Shown here: positions 53,479-63,014 of the stretch, in pieces
Numbering within the stretch: position 1 is the stretch's first letter
Layout of the letters: the number at the start of each line of letters is the position of its first letter
Assembly: GCA_016714815.1 (NCBI GenBank)
Contig: JADKBZ010000002.1
Span: 602,519-666,518 of the forward strand
From: Holophagales bacterium
GTDB lineage: Bacteria; Acidobacteriota; Thermoanaerobaculia; UBA5066
Direction: 5' to 3'
Length of the DNA: 64,000 nucleotides
Translations under genes and position numbers: made by a program
The notes under the pieces: generated by a model
Seen by the model: only the letters and a program-made list of their open reading frames with translations
What the model was told of the DNA's origin: nothing
Database searches by the model: none

Positions 53479-54204
53479 TCAGCGGGAGACGATGAAGTAG
53501 TCGAGGGAGAGGCCGAGCAGCCAGTGGGTCGCGAGCGGAACGAGCAGGGAGCGCGTCCGGAACGCGACGACGCCCCAGACGACGCCGCCCAGGACCGCCC
53601 CGAGCGTCTCCCCGAACGGCTTGCCGACGTGAAGAAGCGACGAGGCGAGGACCTGGACGAGGATCGCGTTGCCGTCGCCGAGGCGGTCGCGCAATCCGAA
53701 TTGGACGAACCCGCGAAAGCCGAATTCCCAGCCGGCGTAGAAGAAGAGATAGGCGGCTGCGTGGAGCGCGAACGCGAGCGGCCCGTCGCCCGCGGCACGG
53801 TTAAGCGGGTACTCCGCCAGGAACTCCGGGTCCTTCGACGCGAAGAAGCTGAGCGCGACCATCACGGGCGTCGCGACGGCGAAGGCCTTCCAGCCCCACG
53901 AGAGGTCGCCCGCACGCACGCCCCAGTCGGCGAGCGGCTCCCGAAAGACGAGGGTGACGATCAGCGCCGGGATCAGCCCGAAGAGGACGAAGGCCGAGCC
54001 GAAGTGGTAGAGCCCTGCGGTCAGCTCCGGGTTTCCGCCGACGGCGTACGAGGAGGCGAGGTGCCGGAAGTAGAACGGCTTGCTCCCGAAGTACCGGAAG
54101 AGGATCCCGAGAAGGGTCACGGCCAGCAGGACGGTCGCCGACCTCCGGTCGAGGCGGCTCCACAGGTCACGGAGGGAGGGCGCCGTCTCTCCACGAGACG
54201 TCAT
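53479..54204 (-). CDS. CPBP-family intramembrane metalloprotease-like protein
   Basis: 241 aa with about six membrane helices. The CPBP/CAAX-protease signature is altered: the usual EExxxR reads W-E-x-x-x-R (YAGWEFGFRGF), followed by SLLHVGKPFGETLGAVLGGV and a late His in PLATHWLLGL. The first glutamate of the motif is replaced by Trp, so peptidase activity is uncertain, although the second Glu, Arg and the two His-containing helices remain. The ATG at 54204 overlaps the epimerase stop (ATGA). It is part of the epimerase-CPBP-PAP2 series. Confidence 0.82.
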   Translation of the reverse strand: MTSRGETAPSLRDLWSRLDRRSATVLLAVTLLGILFRYFGSKPFYFRHLASSYAVGGNPELTAGLYHFGSAFVLFGLIPALIVTLVFREPLADWGVRAGDLSWGWKAFAVATPVMVALSFFASKDPEFLAEYPLNRAAGDGPLAFALHAAAYLFFYAGWEFGFRGFVQFGLRDRLGDGNAILVQVLASSLLHVGKPFGETLGAVLGGVVWGVVAFRTRSLLVPLATHWLLGLSLDYFIVSR

Positions 54205-55268
54205 CGGCGGATCCTCCGCCCATGCAGCCAGTCGAGGGTCCGGCGGAGCCCCTCCCTGAGGGGCGTGATCCGGTACCCGAGCTCGCGCTCGGCCTTCGCG
54301 CTCGTGAAGGCCCAGTCGGCGAGGAACGTCTCGACCCAGCCCGGGGTGACCTTCGGGTAGACCCCGAGCCACTGGGCCTTGCGCTTCTCCAGGCCGGCGT
54401 AGAGGAGCGCCAGCGGGCGGGGCAGGCTCACCTGGAAGTGCTTCCGGTTCGTCAGCTCGTCGACGAGCGAGAAGAGCCCCTTCAGCGAGACGTTCTCGCC
54501 GCCGAGGAGGTATCGCTCCCCCACCCGCCCCCTCTCCATCGCCAGGAGGTGCCCCTCCACGACGTCGTCCACGAACGCGTAGTTCCCGACGTCCCCGCCG
54601 CCGTCGAGGAGGGCGGGAAAGAGCCCCCGATCGTACTGGTCGATCATCAGCGAGACCGAGTTGCCCTCGGTCAGCGGCCCCGGCCCGTAGAGGCGCGTGG
54701 GGTGGACGATCACCACGGGAAGCCCGCGCGCCGCCCGTTCCAGGGCCTCCCTCTCCGCCACGGCCTTGCTCTCCTCGTACTCCGTGAAGAACCGGGGCGT
54801 CGCCCTCGGCATCGCCTCGTCTCCCACGATTCCGGGCGGCGTCGGCCCGAAGACGACGACGGTCGACGTGTAGACGAGGCGCCGGACCCCGGCCTCCTCC
54901 GCCGCCTCGAAGACGTTGCGGGCCCCCTCGACGTTGACCCGGAAGAACGTCGAAGGGTCCTTCGCCCAGTTCTTCGCGTAGGCGGCCAGGTGAAACACCT
55001 CGGTGCAACCCTCCAGGCCCCGCCTCAGGGAATCGCGGTCGAGGACGTCCCCCGTGACCCATTCCGGCGGAGCGGCTCCCGCCGCAGGCCGCTCGCTCGA
55101 AGGCCGGGCCAGCGCCCGCACCCGCCGCCCCCGGTCCAGGAGAGCCGCCACGAGCCGCCCGCCGACGAACCCCGTGCCTCCCGTGACGAAGACCCGTCCG
55201 GCGCTCCCGTCTTCCGGACGCGTTCCGGACGCCGTCGAGGCTCGGGCGCGGTCCTCGGAGTCACTCAC
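54201..55268 (-). CDS. NAD-dependent epimerase/dehydratase (HpnA/3-beta-HSD-like)
   Basis: 355 aa. An extended SDR Rossmann fold: VFVTGGTGFVGGRLVAALLD (NAD-binding TGGxGFxG), DVLDRDSLRRGLEGCTEVFH, a Y-x-x-x-K active site as YEESKAVAEREAL, and HPTRLYGPG. The family oxidises or epimerises hydroxyl groups on sugars or sterols; next to CPBP and PAP2 genes an isoprenoid or glycolipid substrate is plausible but unproven. The GTG at 55268 gives a polar 24-residue leader before the fold; a later start is possible. It overlaps the CPBP gene by ATGA. Confidence 0.85.
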   Translation of the reverse strand: MSDSEDRARASTASGTRPEDGSAGRVFVTGGTGFVGGRLVAALLDRGRRVRALARPSSERPAAGAAPPEWVTGDVLDRDSLRRGLEGCTEVFHLAAYAKNWAKDPSTFFRVNVEGARNVFEAAEEAGVRRLVYTSTVVVFGPTPPGIVGDEAMPRATPRFFTEYEESKAVAEREALERAARGLPVVIVHPTRLYGPGPLTEGNSVSLMIDQYDRGLFPALLDGGGDVGNYAFVDDVVEGHLLAMERGRVGERYLLGGENVSLKGLFSLVDELTNRKHFQVSLPRPLALLYAGLEKRKAQWLGVYPKVTPGWVETFLADWAFTSAKAERELGYRITPLREGLRRTLDWLHGRRIRR

Positions 55269-55308
55269 GAATGCCGTAGCGTACCCGATGAAACGGCGCG
55301 GACCGGCC

Positions 55309-55680
55309 TCAGGACGTCAGCCAGAGAAGGGCGCCGGCGCGATCGTCGAAGACGCGGACCTGAAAACCCCGGTTGAGGGCGACCGTCTCGTAGAAGCGCA
55401 GGTCCCTCTCGGCCTCGGGGGCGACCGGCAGGAGGATCGCCTCCTTCAGCCCCGGGGGGACCTCGAGGTTCGCCATGAAATCGCCCAGCGCGTAGATCGA
55501 CTGGGCCGAGGATTCGCGGGAGAGCCTCGTGCAGTCGCCGAGGAACCGGGTCGCCCCCTTCTCCGTCGCCAGGACGAGATTCGCCCGGATCACGTCCCGG
55601 AGATCCTCCGGGGAAAGGGGATCCGTGTAGACGGTCTCGACGACGGCGTACTCCTCGTCGTAGCTCAGCGTCCACGGCAT
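55309..55680 (-). CDS. small STAS/SpoIIAA-like protein
   Basis: 123 aa, beginning MPWTLSYDEEYAVVETVYTD and containing LATEKGATRFLGDCTRL and VPPGLKEAILLPV. The alternating strand-helix pattern resembles the STAS/SpoIIAA-like fold used for nucleotide or partner sensing, but no key phosphorylation serine stands out. ATG 55680 follows GGAGGG. It lies between the epimerase (40 bp) and the substrate-binding kinase (60 bp) on the same strand. Function unknown. Confidence 0.6.
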   Translation of the reverse strand: MPWTLSYDEEYAVVETVYTDPLSPEDLRDVIRANLVLATEKGATRFLGDCTRLSRESSAQSIYALGDFMANLEVPPGLKEAILLPVAPEAERDLRFYETVALNRGFQVRVFDDRAGALLWLTS

Positions 55681-55740
55681 CGCTTCAGCCCTCCCGCTTC
55701 GGGATCGCACTTCGGGGACGTCGGAGCCGCGGGAAGGCCA

Positions 55741-58221
55741 TCAGCTCTCGGCCCGCACCGGGGAAGGAACGGAGGCTTCGTCCGAGAGAGTGAACCGGAC
55801 CGTCGCCCCACGCCCGACCTCGCCTTCCGCCCAGACCCGCCCCCCGTGCCGCTCCACGATCCTCTTGACGAGCGCCAGGCCGATACCTGTTCCCTCGAAC
55901 TCGTCCGCCCGGTGGAGACGCTGGAACACGCCGAAGAGCTTGTGCACGAACTCCGCGTCGAAGCCGACGCCGTTGTCCTCGACGAAGTACTCCGTGCCTC
56001 GCTCGCCCGCCCGGGAGGCGATCACCACGGTGGCGCCCGGCCGGCCCGCGCTGAACTTGATGGCGTTGGAGACGAGGTTCTGGAAGACGACGCGCAGGAG
56101 GCCCTCGTCCCCCAGAGCGGCCGGGAGCTCCGACAGCCGGACCTCGACCGCCGCCCTGGCGGCCTCGGCCCCCAGCTCCGAGACGACGCTCCTGGCAACG
56201 CGGGTCAGGTCGACCGGAGCCAGGGTCATCGCGGTGCGGCTCGTCCTCGAAAACGCGAGGAGATCGTCGATGAGCTGCCCCATCCGGCGCGAGCCGAGGC
56301 GGACCTTTTCGAGCAGCCGTCGGCCCTCGTCGTCCAGGGACCCGGCGTAGTCGCTCGCGAGAATCGCGGCGAAGCCGTCGACGGCCCGGACCGGGGCGCG
56401 AAGGTCGTGCGCGACGGAATAGGAGAAGGCCTCCATCTCGCCCACCGCGGATTCGAGCTCGGCGGTGCGGGCGGCGACGCGGCCCTCCAGCTCCTCGTTC
56501 AGCGTTCGCACCTTCTCCGCTTCCGCCGAGAGGAGCTCCCTCTCCATGGAAACTTCGCGCGTCCGCGCGACGACCTGTCTCCGGAGGGACCGCGACCAGA
56601 GCACCGACCCGAAGAGGAGCGCCAGCAGGGGGAGAAGCACCGCAAGCGCGTACCTCGCGACGGTCCGGAAGGCCTTCCTCTCCTCGTAGGGTCCGAGCCA
56701 CTGGTTGCGAAGCGTCCGGTACTCCCCCGTCTTCTGGATCGCCGCCAGCCCCTCGGACATCGACGAGAGGAGGCTCGCGTTCGCCGGAAGAGCCGCGTAG
56801 CCGTACTCGGCCGAGAAGACCGGAGTGTCGGCGAGCCGGAGGTTCCGCCAGCCGTGCTTCTCGATCCAGTAGAGGGCCGGGACCGCCGCCACGAGGGCGC
56901 AGTCGTGCCGACCCGCCGCCAGCAGGCGGAGCGCCTCTTCCTGGGACGCGACCGCCACGAGGTTCTTTCCGAGGCCCCGCTCGACGGCCAGATCCTCCAT
57001 CACGTCCCCCGCCATGACGAGGACGCTCCGGCCGGAGAGGCTCGCCAGGTCGGCAGGCACCGGCGAGCCGTTCCGCACGACGATCGTGTGCGCGACGACC
57101 GTGTAGGGGGGCGAAAAGTCGTAGGCCTCGTCTCTCTCCACCGAGTAGAACATCCCCTGGACGAGGTCGATCTCCCCGCTCTCCAGGCCCTTCCGGATCT
57201 TCCCCCACGCTCCGAGCCGGAAGTCGACGTCGATGCCCGCCTGGCGGGCGACGGCCCGCGTGAGCTCCACGTTGAAGCCCGCGGGCTGACCGTTTCGGTC
57301 TAGGTACTCGTACGGAGGGTAGTCGTTGTCCCCGCCCACGACGACCCGGCTGCCGGGACGGCTTCGGGCTTCGAGCGGCCCGAACCACTTCGTCTGGAGA
57401 CGCCGGAAGGTGCCGTCGGCCATCACGAGCGCGAGCCCCTCGTTCAGGGTGGAGAGAAGCTCGTGGTCACCCGCCCGGACCGCGAAGCAGAACTGCTGGG
57501 AGAAGTCCTCGAGGGGCTTGCCGACCGTCTTGAGGTTCTCGATCCGCGCGCTCTTCATGAGCTGGAGCGCCACGAGCTTCTGCATGACGACGGCGTCGTG
57601 CCTGCCGGCCGAGAGCTCCCTCAGAGCCGTCTCGAACGACGGAAGGGGAACGATCGTGGCGCCCAGCCGGGCCCGGTTCAAGAACTCCTCTGCGTTGTCC
57701 CCCTTCAGGACGGCCACCTGCCGGCCCGTCAGATTCTCCGGCCCCCGGATCTCGTCGTTGCCGCGCCGGACCACGATCGTCCCGTGCATCGCGAGATACG
57801 GGAACGTGAACTCGTAGAGCGCCTCGCGTTCCGGGGTCCGGCCCACGAGGGGCAGCGCCTGGAGCCTGCCCTCGGCCAGGTCCCGCTTGAGGTCGCTCCA
57901 GACACCGGTCCGAAAGACCACGTCGCGCCCCGCCGCTTTCACCGCGGCGGCGAAGAGCTCCACGGAGAAGCCGTCCGCCTTCCCGTTGCCGGCGACGATG
58001 CTGAAAGGCGGATAGTCCGTCTCGGCGCCCGCGACGATCGCAGCCTTCGCGGCTCCCGGTCCACCGGCAGCCGCGAAAGCCGGCGAGGGAAGGCCGAGGC
58101 CCAGCGCCAGGAGAAGGAGGGTGGAAAACGAACGACGGGTCACGGGACATCCGCCCGCCGCGCCCCGGGCAGGCCGGTCATCGTCGACGATGAGGATGTT
58201 CCCGACCGGGAAACCCGACAT
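55741..58221 (-). CDS. sensor histidine kinase with tandem periplasmic substrate-binding domains
   Basis: Two SBP_bac_3 domains (GAETDYPPFSIVAGNGKADG; GGDNDYPPYEYLDRNGQPAG) sense a ligand outside the inner membrane. A membrane helix (about ALAVLLPLLALLFGSVLW), coiled coil, HisKA (YSVAHDLRAPVRAVDGF) and intact HATPase (NLVSNAIKFSA, DNGVGFD, GTGIGLALVKRIV) follow. The layout resembles BvgS without its receivers. Two starts are plausible: ATG 58221 has GGAGGGG but would put SGFPVGNILIVDDDRPARGA, a receiver-like first strand, before the signal peptide (RRSFSTLLLLALGLGLPSPA); GTG 58143 starts right at the signal peptide. Confidence 0.85.
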   Translation of the reverse strand: MSGFPVGNILIVDDDRPARGAAGGCPVTRRSFSTLLLLALGLGLPSPAFAAAGGPGAAKAAIVAGAETDYPPFSIVAGNGKADGFSVELFAAAVKAAGRDVVFRTGVWSDLKRDLAEGRLQALPLVGRTPEREALYEFTFPYLAMHGTIVVRRGNDEIRGPENLTGRQVAVLKGDNAEEFLNRARLGATIVPLPSFETALRELSAGRHDAVVMQKLVALQLMKSARIENLKTVGKPLEDFSQQFCFAVRAGDHELLSTLNEGLALVMADGTFRRLQTKWFGPLEARSRPGSRVVVGGDNDYPPYEYLDRNGQPAGFNVELTRAVARQAGIDVDFRLGAWGKIRKGLESGEIDLVQGMFYSVERDEAYDFSPPYTVVAHTIVVRNGSPVPADLASLSGRSVLVMAGDVMEDLAVERGLGKNLVAVASQEEALRLLAAGRHDCALVAAVPALYWIEKHGWRNLRLADTPVFSAEYGYAALPANASLLSSMSEGLAAIQKTGEYRTLRNQWLGPYEERKAFRTVARYALAVLLPLLALLFGSVLWSRSLRRQVVARTREVSMERELLSAEAEKVRTLNEELEGRVAARTAELESAVGEMEAFSYSVAHDLRAPVRAVDGFAAILASDYAGSLDDEGRRLLEKVRLGSRRMGQLIDDLLAFSRTSRTAMTLAPVDLTRVARSVVSELGAEAARAAVEVRLSELPAALGDEGLLRVVFQNLVSNAIKFSAGRPGATVVIASRAGERGTEYFVEDNGVGFDAEFVHKLFGVFQRLHRADEFEGTGIGLALVKRIVERHGGRVWAEGEVGRGATVRFTLSDEASVPSPVRAES

Positions 58222-58480
58222 CACCCCTCCGAAGCCTGCTGGACCGAACGAGCGACCCCGTTTTCCGTCGCGAAGGCCCGCCCCCAGCCCTCCAAACGCA
58301 TCGGGCATCGTACCCGAACGGAAACGGCACCGGAATGCCCACGCCGCCTGCCCGCGATCCCTATGACTCCCTCCTGGAGAAGACCGTGCCGAATCCCTCC
58401 ACCGGCGACGCGGGGCGTCGCTTCGAGGACGCCCTCCTCTCCCCGGACCCAGGCGGGCGCGCGGGCCGTTCGCGGGAAGG

Positions 58481-59380
58481 TCAGGCGTAGCAGACGCGGT
58501 TGCGCCCCTCGGCCTTGGCCCGGTAGAGCGCGGCGTCCGCAGACGCCAGGAGAGCTTCCGCCTCGCCCTTGCCGCAAACGCCCGCAACGCCGATGCTCAC
58601 GGTGAAGGTGATGACCCCCGCCTCGGTCGTCGCCGAAGCCGCCGCGACGCTTCTGCAGACGCGTTCGAAGACCCCGCTTTCAGCGGAGGGCTTCGCGCCC
58701 GGAGCGATCAGCAGGAACTCCTCGCCCCCGAAACGGCCGACGACGTCGTAGGCCCTCAGGCAGCCTTTCACCACACTGGCGAAGGCGTTGAGCACCTTGT
58801 CGCCCGCGGGGTGGCCCCAGGTGTCGTTGACGTTCTTGAAGTGGTCGAGGTCGCAGACGGCGACGCTCAGCACGCCGTCCTCGCGGGCCGAGCGCGCGAG
58901 CTCCCTCTCCAGCGCCTCCAGGACGGCCCGCCGGTTCGGGAGCCCGGTGAGGGCGTCGTGGGAGGCCTGGTAGGCGAGGGCGTCGCGCGCCCTCGCGAGG
59001 TCGGCCTGCAGCTCGAGCATCCGGGTCCCGACCCCGATGCGGGCCCGGAGCTCCTCGGAGTCGTACGGCTTGGAGACGTAGTCGTTGGCCCCGGCATCGA
59101 GGCCCTTCACGATGTCGCCCTTCTCGCCGCGGGCCGTCAGGAGGATGACGTAGGGAGGGTTCGAGGTCTCCCTCCGGCGGATGAGGCGGCAGACCTGAGG
59201 CCCCTCGAGACCCGGCATGTTCCAGTCGAGGAGGGCGAGCGCAGGGGCGTCCGGCTGGACGAGGGCGGCGTGCGCCGCGAGCCCGTCGGAGACGACGGTC
59301 GGCTCGAGGCCCCACTTCTTCAGGATCGCCTCGAGGATGCGGCGCGAGGTGACGTCGTCGTCGGCGACGAGGACCCTCAC
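58481..59380 (-). CDS. response regulator diguanylate cyclase (REC-GGDEF, PleD-like)
   Basis: 299 aa. The receiver (1-120) has LVADDDVTSRRILEAIL, phosphoacceptor Asp in LLDWNMPGLEG and SKPYDSEEL. The GGDEF domain (~135-299) has HDALTGLPNRRAVLEAL, DLDHFKNVNDTWGHPAGD and the active RFGGEEF. RAYD five residues before GGEEF is an intact inhibitory I-site. It makes c-di-GMP when phosphorylated. The GTG at 59380 has GGAGG seven bases upstream and overlaps the stop of the hybrid kinase (GTGA), so the kinase, which ends in an HPt domain, is the natural phosphodonor. Confidence 0.92.
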   Translation of the reverse strand: MRVLVADDDVTSRRILEAILKKWGLEPTVVSDGLAAHAALVQPDAPALALLDWNMPGLEGPQVCRLIRRRETSNPPYVILLTARGEKGDIVKGLDAGANDYVSKPYDSEELRARIGVGTRMLELQADLARARDALAYQASHDALTGLPNRRAVLEALERELARSAREDGVLSVAVCDLDHFKNVNDTWGHPAGDKVLNAFASVVKGCLRAYDVVGRFGGEEFLLIAPGAKPSAESGVFERVCRSVAAASATTEAGVITFTVSIGVAGVCGKGEAEALLASADAALYRAKAEGRNRVCYA

Positions 59381-62300
59381 CGAAGGACCTCCTTCATGCG
59401 CGGCACCAGGAGCGCGAAGGCCGCCTCCAGCTCGGGAGCGAGCGCGGTGACCTTTTCGATCCGGCCGGCGATCCCCGCCGCCTCGAGCTCGCCCGCGACC
59501 GCGCTCATCGCCACGGCTCCCACGTTCGCACAGGCTCCCTTGAGGGCGTGCGCCTGCCGGGCGGCCTCGGCCGGATCGCCCCTGCCGACGGCCGCCCCCA
59601 GGGCCACCAGCTTGCCGGGCACGTCGTCCAGGAACCCCGTGGCGATCTCCGCCACGAGCTCGGCATCCCCCATCAGCCGGTCTTCGAAGCCCGCCCGGTC
59701 GAAGACGGGAAAACCCTCGGCGGCGGCGCTCAGCATGGCCGGGGAGGGAGGCAGGAGGGTGGAATCCTCCTCCTTCGGCAGCCACTTCTCGAGAGCCGCG
59801 TTGAGGTCGGCCGGGACGATCGGCTTGGAGACGTAGTCATCCATCCCTTCCTGCAGGCAGCGCTCCCGGTCGCCCTTCATGGCGTGAGCCGTCATGGCAA
59901 TGATAGGGATCTTCGGCCAGGGCGCCCGGGTCAGGCCGGAGCGGATGGCCCGAGTCGCCTCGAAGCCGTCCATCACCGGCATCTGGACGTCCATGAAAAC
60001 GAGGTCGTAGGGGGCCGATTCGAGGGCCTGGATCGCCTCCTGGCCGTTGGCGACCACCTCGGCGCGGAAGCCGAGCTTCTCGAGGATCCGGAGGGCCACC
60101 TGCTGGTTCGTGGGGTTGTCGTCGGCCAGGAGGATCCGGAAGCTGCGCCTGCGCGCCTCGCTGAGCGAGTGCCTCGTGAGCAGCGCCGGCTCGACCCGGC
60201 CGGACTTCAGGCTCCGGCCCAGCACCGTGGCGAGGCAGTCGTGGAGCTGGGACTGCTTCACGGGCTTCGTCAGGTAGGCCGAGAAGCCGATCTCCTCGAG
60301 GCGCCGGGCGTCTCCCCTGAGCCCGAGCGAGGTCATCATCACGAGGAGCGCGCCCTGGAGCTGGGGATCCGCCTTGATGGCCCGGCCGAGCGTCTCTCCG
60401 TCCGTCACGGGCATCTGCATGTCGGTGATCACGATCCGGAACGGGTCGCCGCCGGCGACGGCCGCGTGGAGCATCCGGAGCGCCTGGGCCGCGCTGTCGG
60501 CCTCCTCGTGCCGCACGCCCCAGGACGAGAGCTGCTCCGAGATCACCATCCGGTTCGTGGCGTTGTCGTCCACCGCCAGGATGCGAACGCCCTTCACGTC
60601 GGCCCTCTCGAATCCCTTCCCGCGCGACGGATCCTGCTTGCGCAGGGCCGCCGAGAACCAGAACGTCGACCCCTGCCCGTCCGCGCTCGTCACGCCGATC
60701 TCCCCTCCCATGAGGCGGGCCAGGCGCTTGCTGATGACGAGGCCGAGACCGGTGCCGCCGAATCGCCTCGTCGTCGAGGCGTCGACCTGCTGGAACGCGC
60801 TGAAGAGGATGCCCAGCTTTTCCTCGGGGATGCCGATCCCGGTGTCCCTCACGTCGAAATGGACCTTGAGGATCGAATCGGATTCCGACTCTGGCCGGGC
60901 CTCGACGACGACCTCGCCCTGCGACGTGAACTTGATGGCGTTCCCGATCAGGTTGACGAGGATCTGCCGCAGGCGCCCCGGGTCGCCCCGAAGGAACGTC
61001 GGCATCTCCGGGTCGATCCGGCAGACCAGCTCGAGGCCCTTGTCCTGGGCCCTTACGGCGAGCATCTCCGCGACGTCCTCGAGCATCGTCCGGAGGTCGA
61101 AGTCGAGCTCCTCGAGCTCGAGCTTTCCTGCCTCGATCTTCGAGAAGTCGAGGATGTCGTTGATGACCGCCAGAAGCGACTCGGCGCTCGAGCGGACGAC
61201 CGCCGCGAACCGGCGCTGCTCCTCGGTCAGGCTGCTGTCGAGAAGGAGGCCCGTCATTCCGAGGACCCCGTTCATCGGCGTCCGGATCTCGTGGCTCATG
61301 TTCGCCAGGAACTGGCTCTTGGCCAGGCTCGCGGCCTCGGCCTCGCGGGCCATCTGGTTCGCGAGGGCGCTCGCGGCCTCGAGCTGCTCGTTCGTCTCGG
61401 CCTTCTCCTCGAGGGCCCGATGGAGGTCCGCCTCGGCCTGCTTGCTCGCGCTGATGTCGCGCAGGATGCCGACCGCGTGCCACGCGCCGTCGATCTGGAC
61501 CGCCGAGAGGGAGCGCGACGGCGATCTCCCGTCCGTCCCTGTGAAGGGCCGAAAGCTCGAGGGTCTTCCCCACCGCGGCTCCCTCGCCGGTCTTCAGGAA
61601 CCGGGCGTAGGCAGGGAGGTGCGCCGGGTGGAACCTCTGCGGCGCGATCAGGTCGTGGAGGTTCCTTCCGAGCGCCTCGGCCGCCGGGTGGCCGAGGATC
61701 CTCTCGGCGGCGGGGTTCCAGTACGAGACGTTCCCGGACCCGTCCATCATCAGAATGCCGTCCTGGGCCGACTCCGTGATCGCGTGGAGACGGGCCTGGC
61801 TCGCCTGGAGCGCTTCCGCCGCCTTCACCCGTTCCCAGTACCTCTTCGCGCTCATGGCCCGAAGCCCGAGCCCGAGGATCGCGGCCCCGGCGAGGAGAAG
61901 GGCCCCTGAGAAGACCGCGGCCATCCACCCCCGCTCCCGGACCGGAGCGAGGACCTCGGCCGTATCCACCCGGGCGACGAGCGACCAGGGAGAGCCCGCG
62001 ACCGGCCGCACGGCCGCGATCGACGGGACGCCCCTGTAGTCGACACCCTCGACGATGCCCCGCTCTCCGAGCGCCGCCCGGACCGCGGGAACGTCCTTCC
62101 GGGTAAGCGGCATCCTCAGGCTGAGGGCGGAGCCCTTCTGGTACTTCAGCTCGTTCAGGTACAGCGCATCCGCTCCCTCGCGGCGGACGAGGAGCGTCTC
62201 GGCCGTGGGGCTCGGCGTCGGCCAGCGCTCGAGGAACGGGTAGAGGAACGCGTTGGGATTGATGCGAAGCGCGACGACCGCCAGGAGCGCCTTGTCCGCG

Positions 62301-62848
62301 CTCTCTTCGAGGACCGGCGCCAGGACCTGGAGGTAGATCCGGCCGTCCGCTTCGTCCCTGTAGAAGTCCTCGAAGACCGCCCGCCCTGCACGCAGCTCTT
62401 TCCCCGACTCGGCGGAAACGAACGAGATCGGCCCCTCCGGCCGACCGGGGAGGTCGGGGCGGTCGGGAACGACGAATCTCTTGCGGTACCCGGAGTCGAG
62501 CAGCAGGACGGCGTCGTTGGCGAAGGCCTTCTGGTAGCTCACGAGCCAGGTCTTCAGATCGTCCGCGCTCGCGACGTCGCCGGCCAGGAAACCGCGCACG
62601 ATCCGCGCAAAGGCCCTGTTCCCCGAGAAGACCGCCGCATCCCCGAGCCGTTCCCTGCGCCAGGCCGCCAGCTCGTCCGCCTTGAGGTCCACGATGGCCA
62701 TCAGCTGGCGCTCGACCTGCATTCGATGCTGGCTCTCGAACCAACGGAAGTAGACGGTCGCGGCCCAGAGCACCGCCGCGGCGAGGAGTCCGAACAGGAC
62801 GAGGAAGAGGGCCTTTCGATAGCTCCGTGCCGGGCCGCCGCTGTTCAT
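59377..62848 (-). CDS. BarA/ArcB-like hybrid histidine kinase (PAS-HK-REC-REC-HPt), one-base frameshift
   Basis: ATG 62848 begins MNSGGPARSYRKALFLVLFG. A membrane helix, extracellular Cache-like sensor (~33-290), second helix and PAS domain (ITESAQDGILMMDGSG) are followed by a frame break near 61509-61511. Dropping one base of that run gives LLSAVQIDGAWHAVGILRDI, then HisKA (NMSHEIRTPMNG), HATPase (NLIGNAIKFTS, DTGIGIP, GTGLGLVISKRLA), two receivers (VITDMQMP; FMDVQMPVMDG) and an HPt domain (HALKGACANVGA). The 3472-nt length is one base over a codon multiple, as a single insertion predicts. It likely phosphorylates the coupled REC-GGDEF protein. Confidence 0.82.
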
Positions 62849-63014
62849 AGAGCTCTTCCTCGCTCCCGCTGGCCGAATCGTGTCTCGACCGCGGGCGGAC
62901 CTTTCATTATCGCTCCGGCGCGGCCTTCCGCCAGGAATCCCGCCGCTCGGGCGATTTGCCACCCGGCCGCCGGCAATGGGGCCAGAATCGTCCCGACAGG
63001 GAGTGGACCAGCCG

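Noticed and set aside
62908..62913. GATAAT on the minus strand as a sigma70 -10 box for the large hybrid kinase
   Set aside because: No acceptable -35 box lies 16-18 bp upstream.
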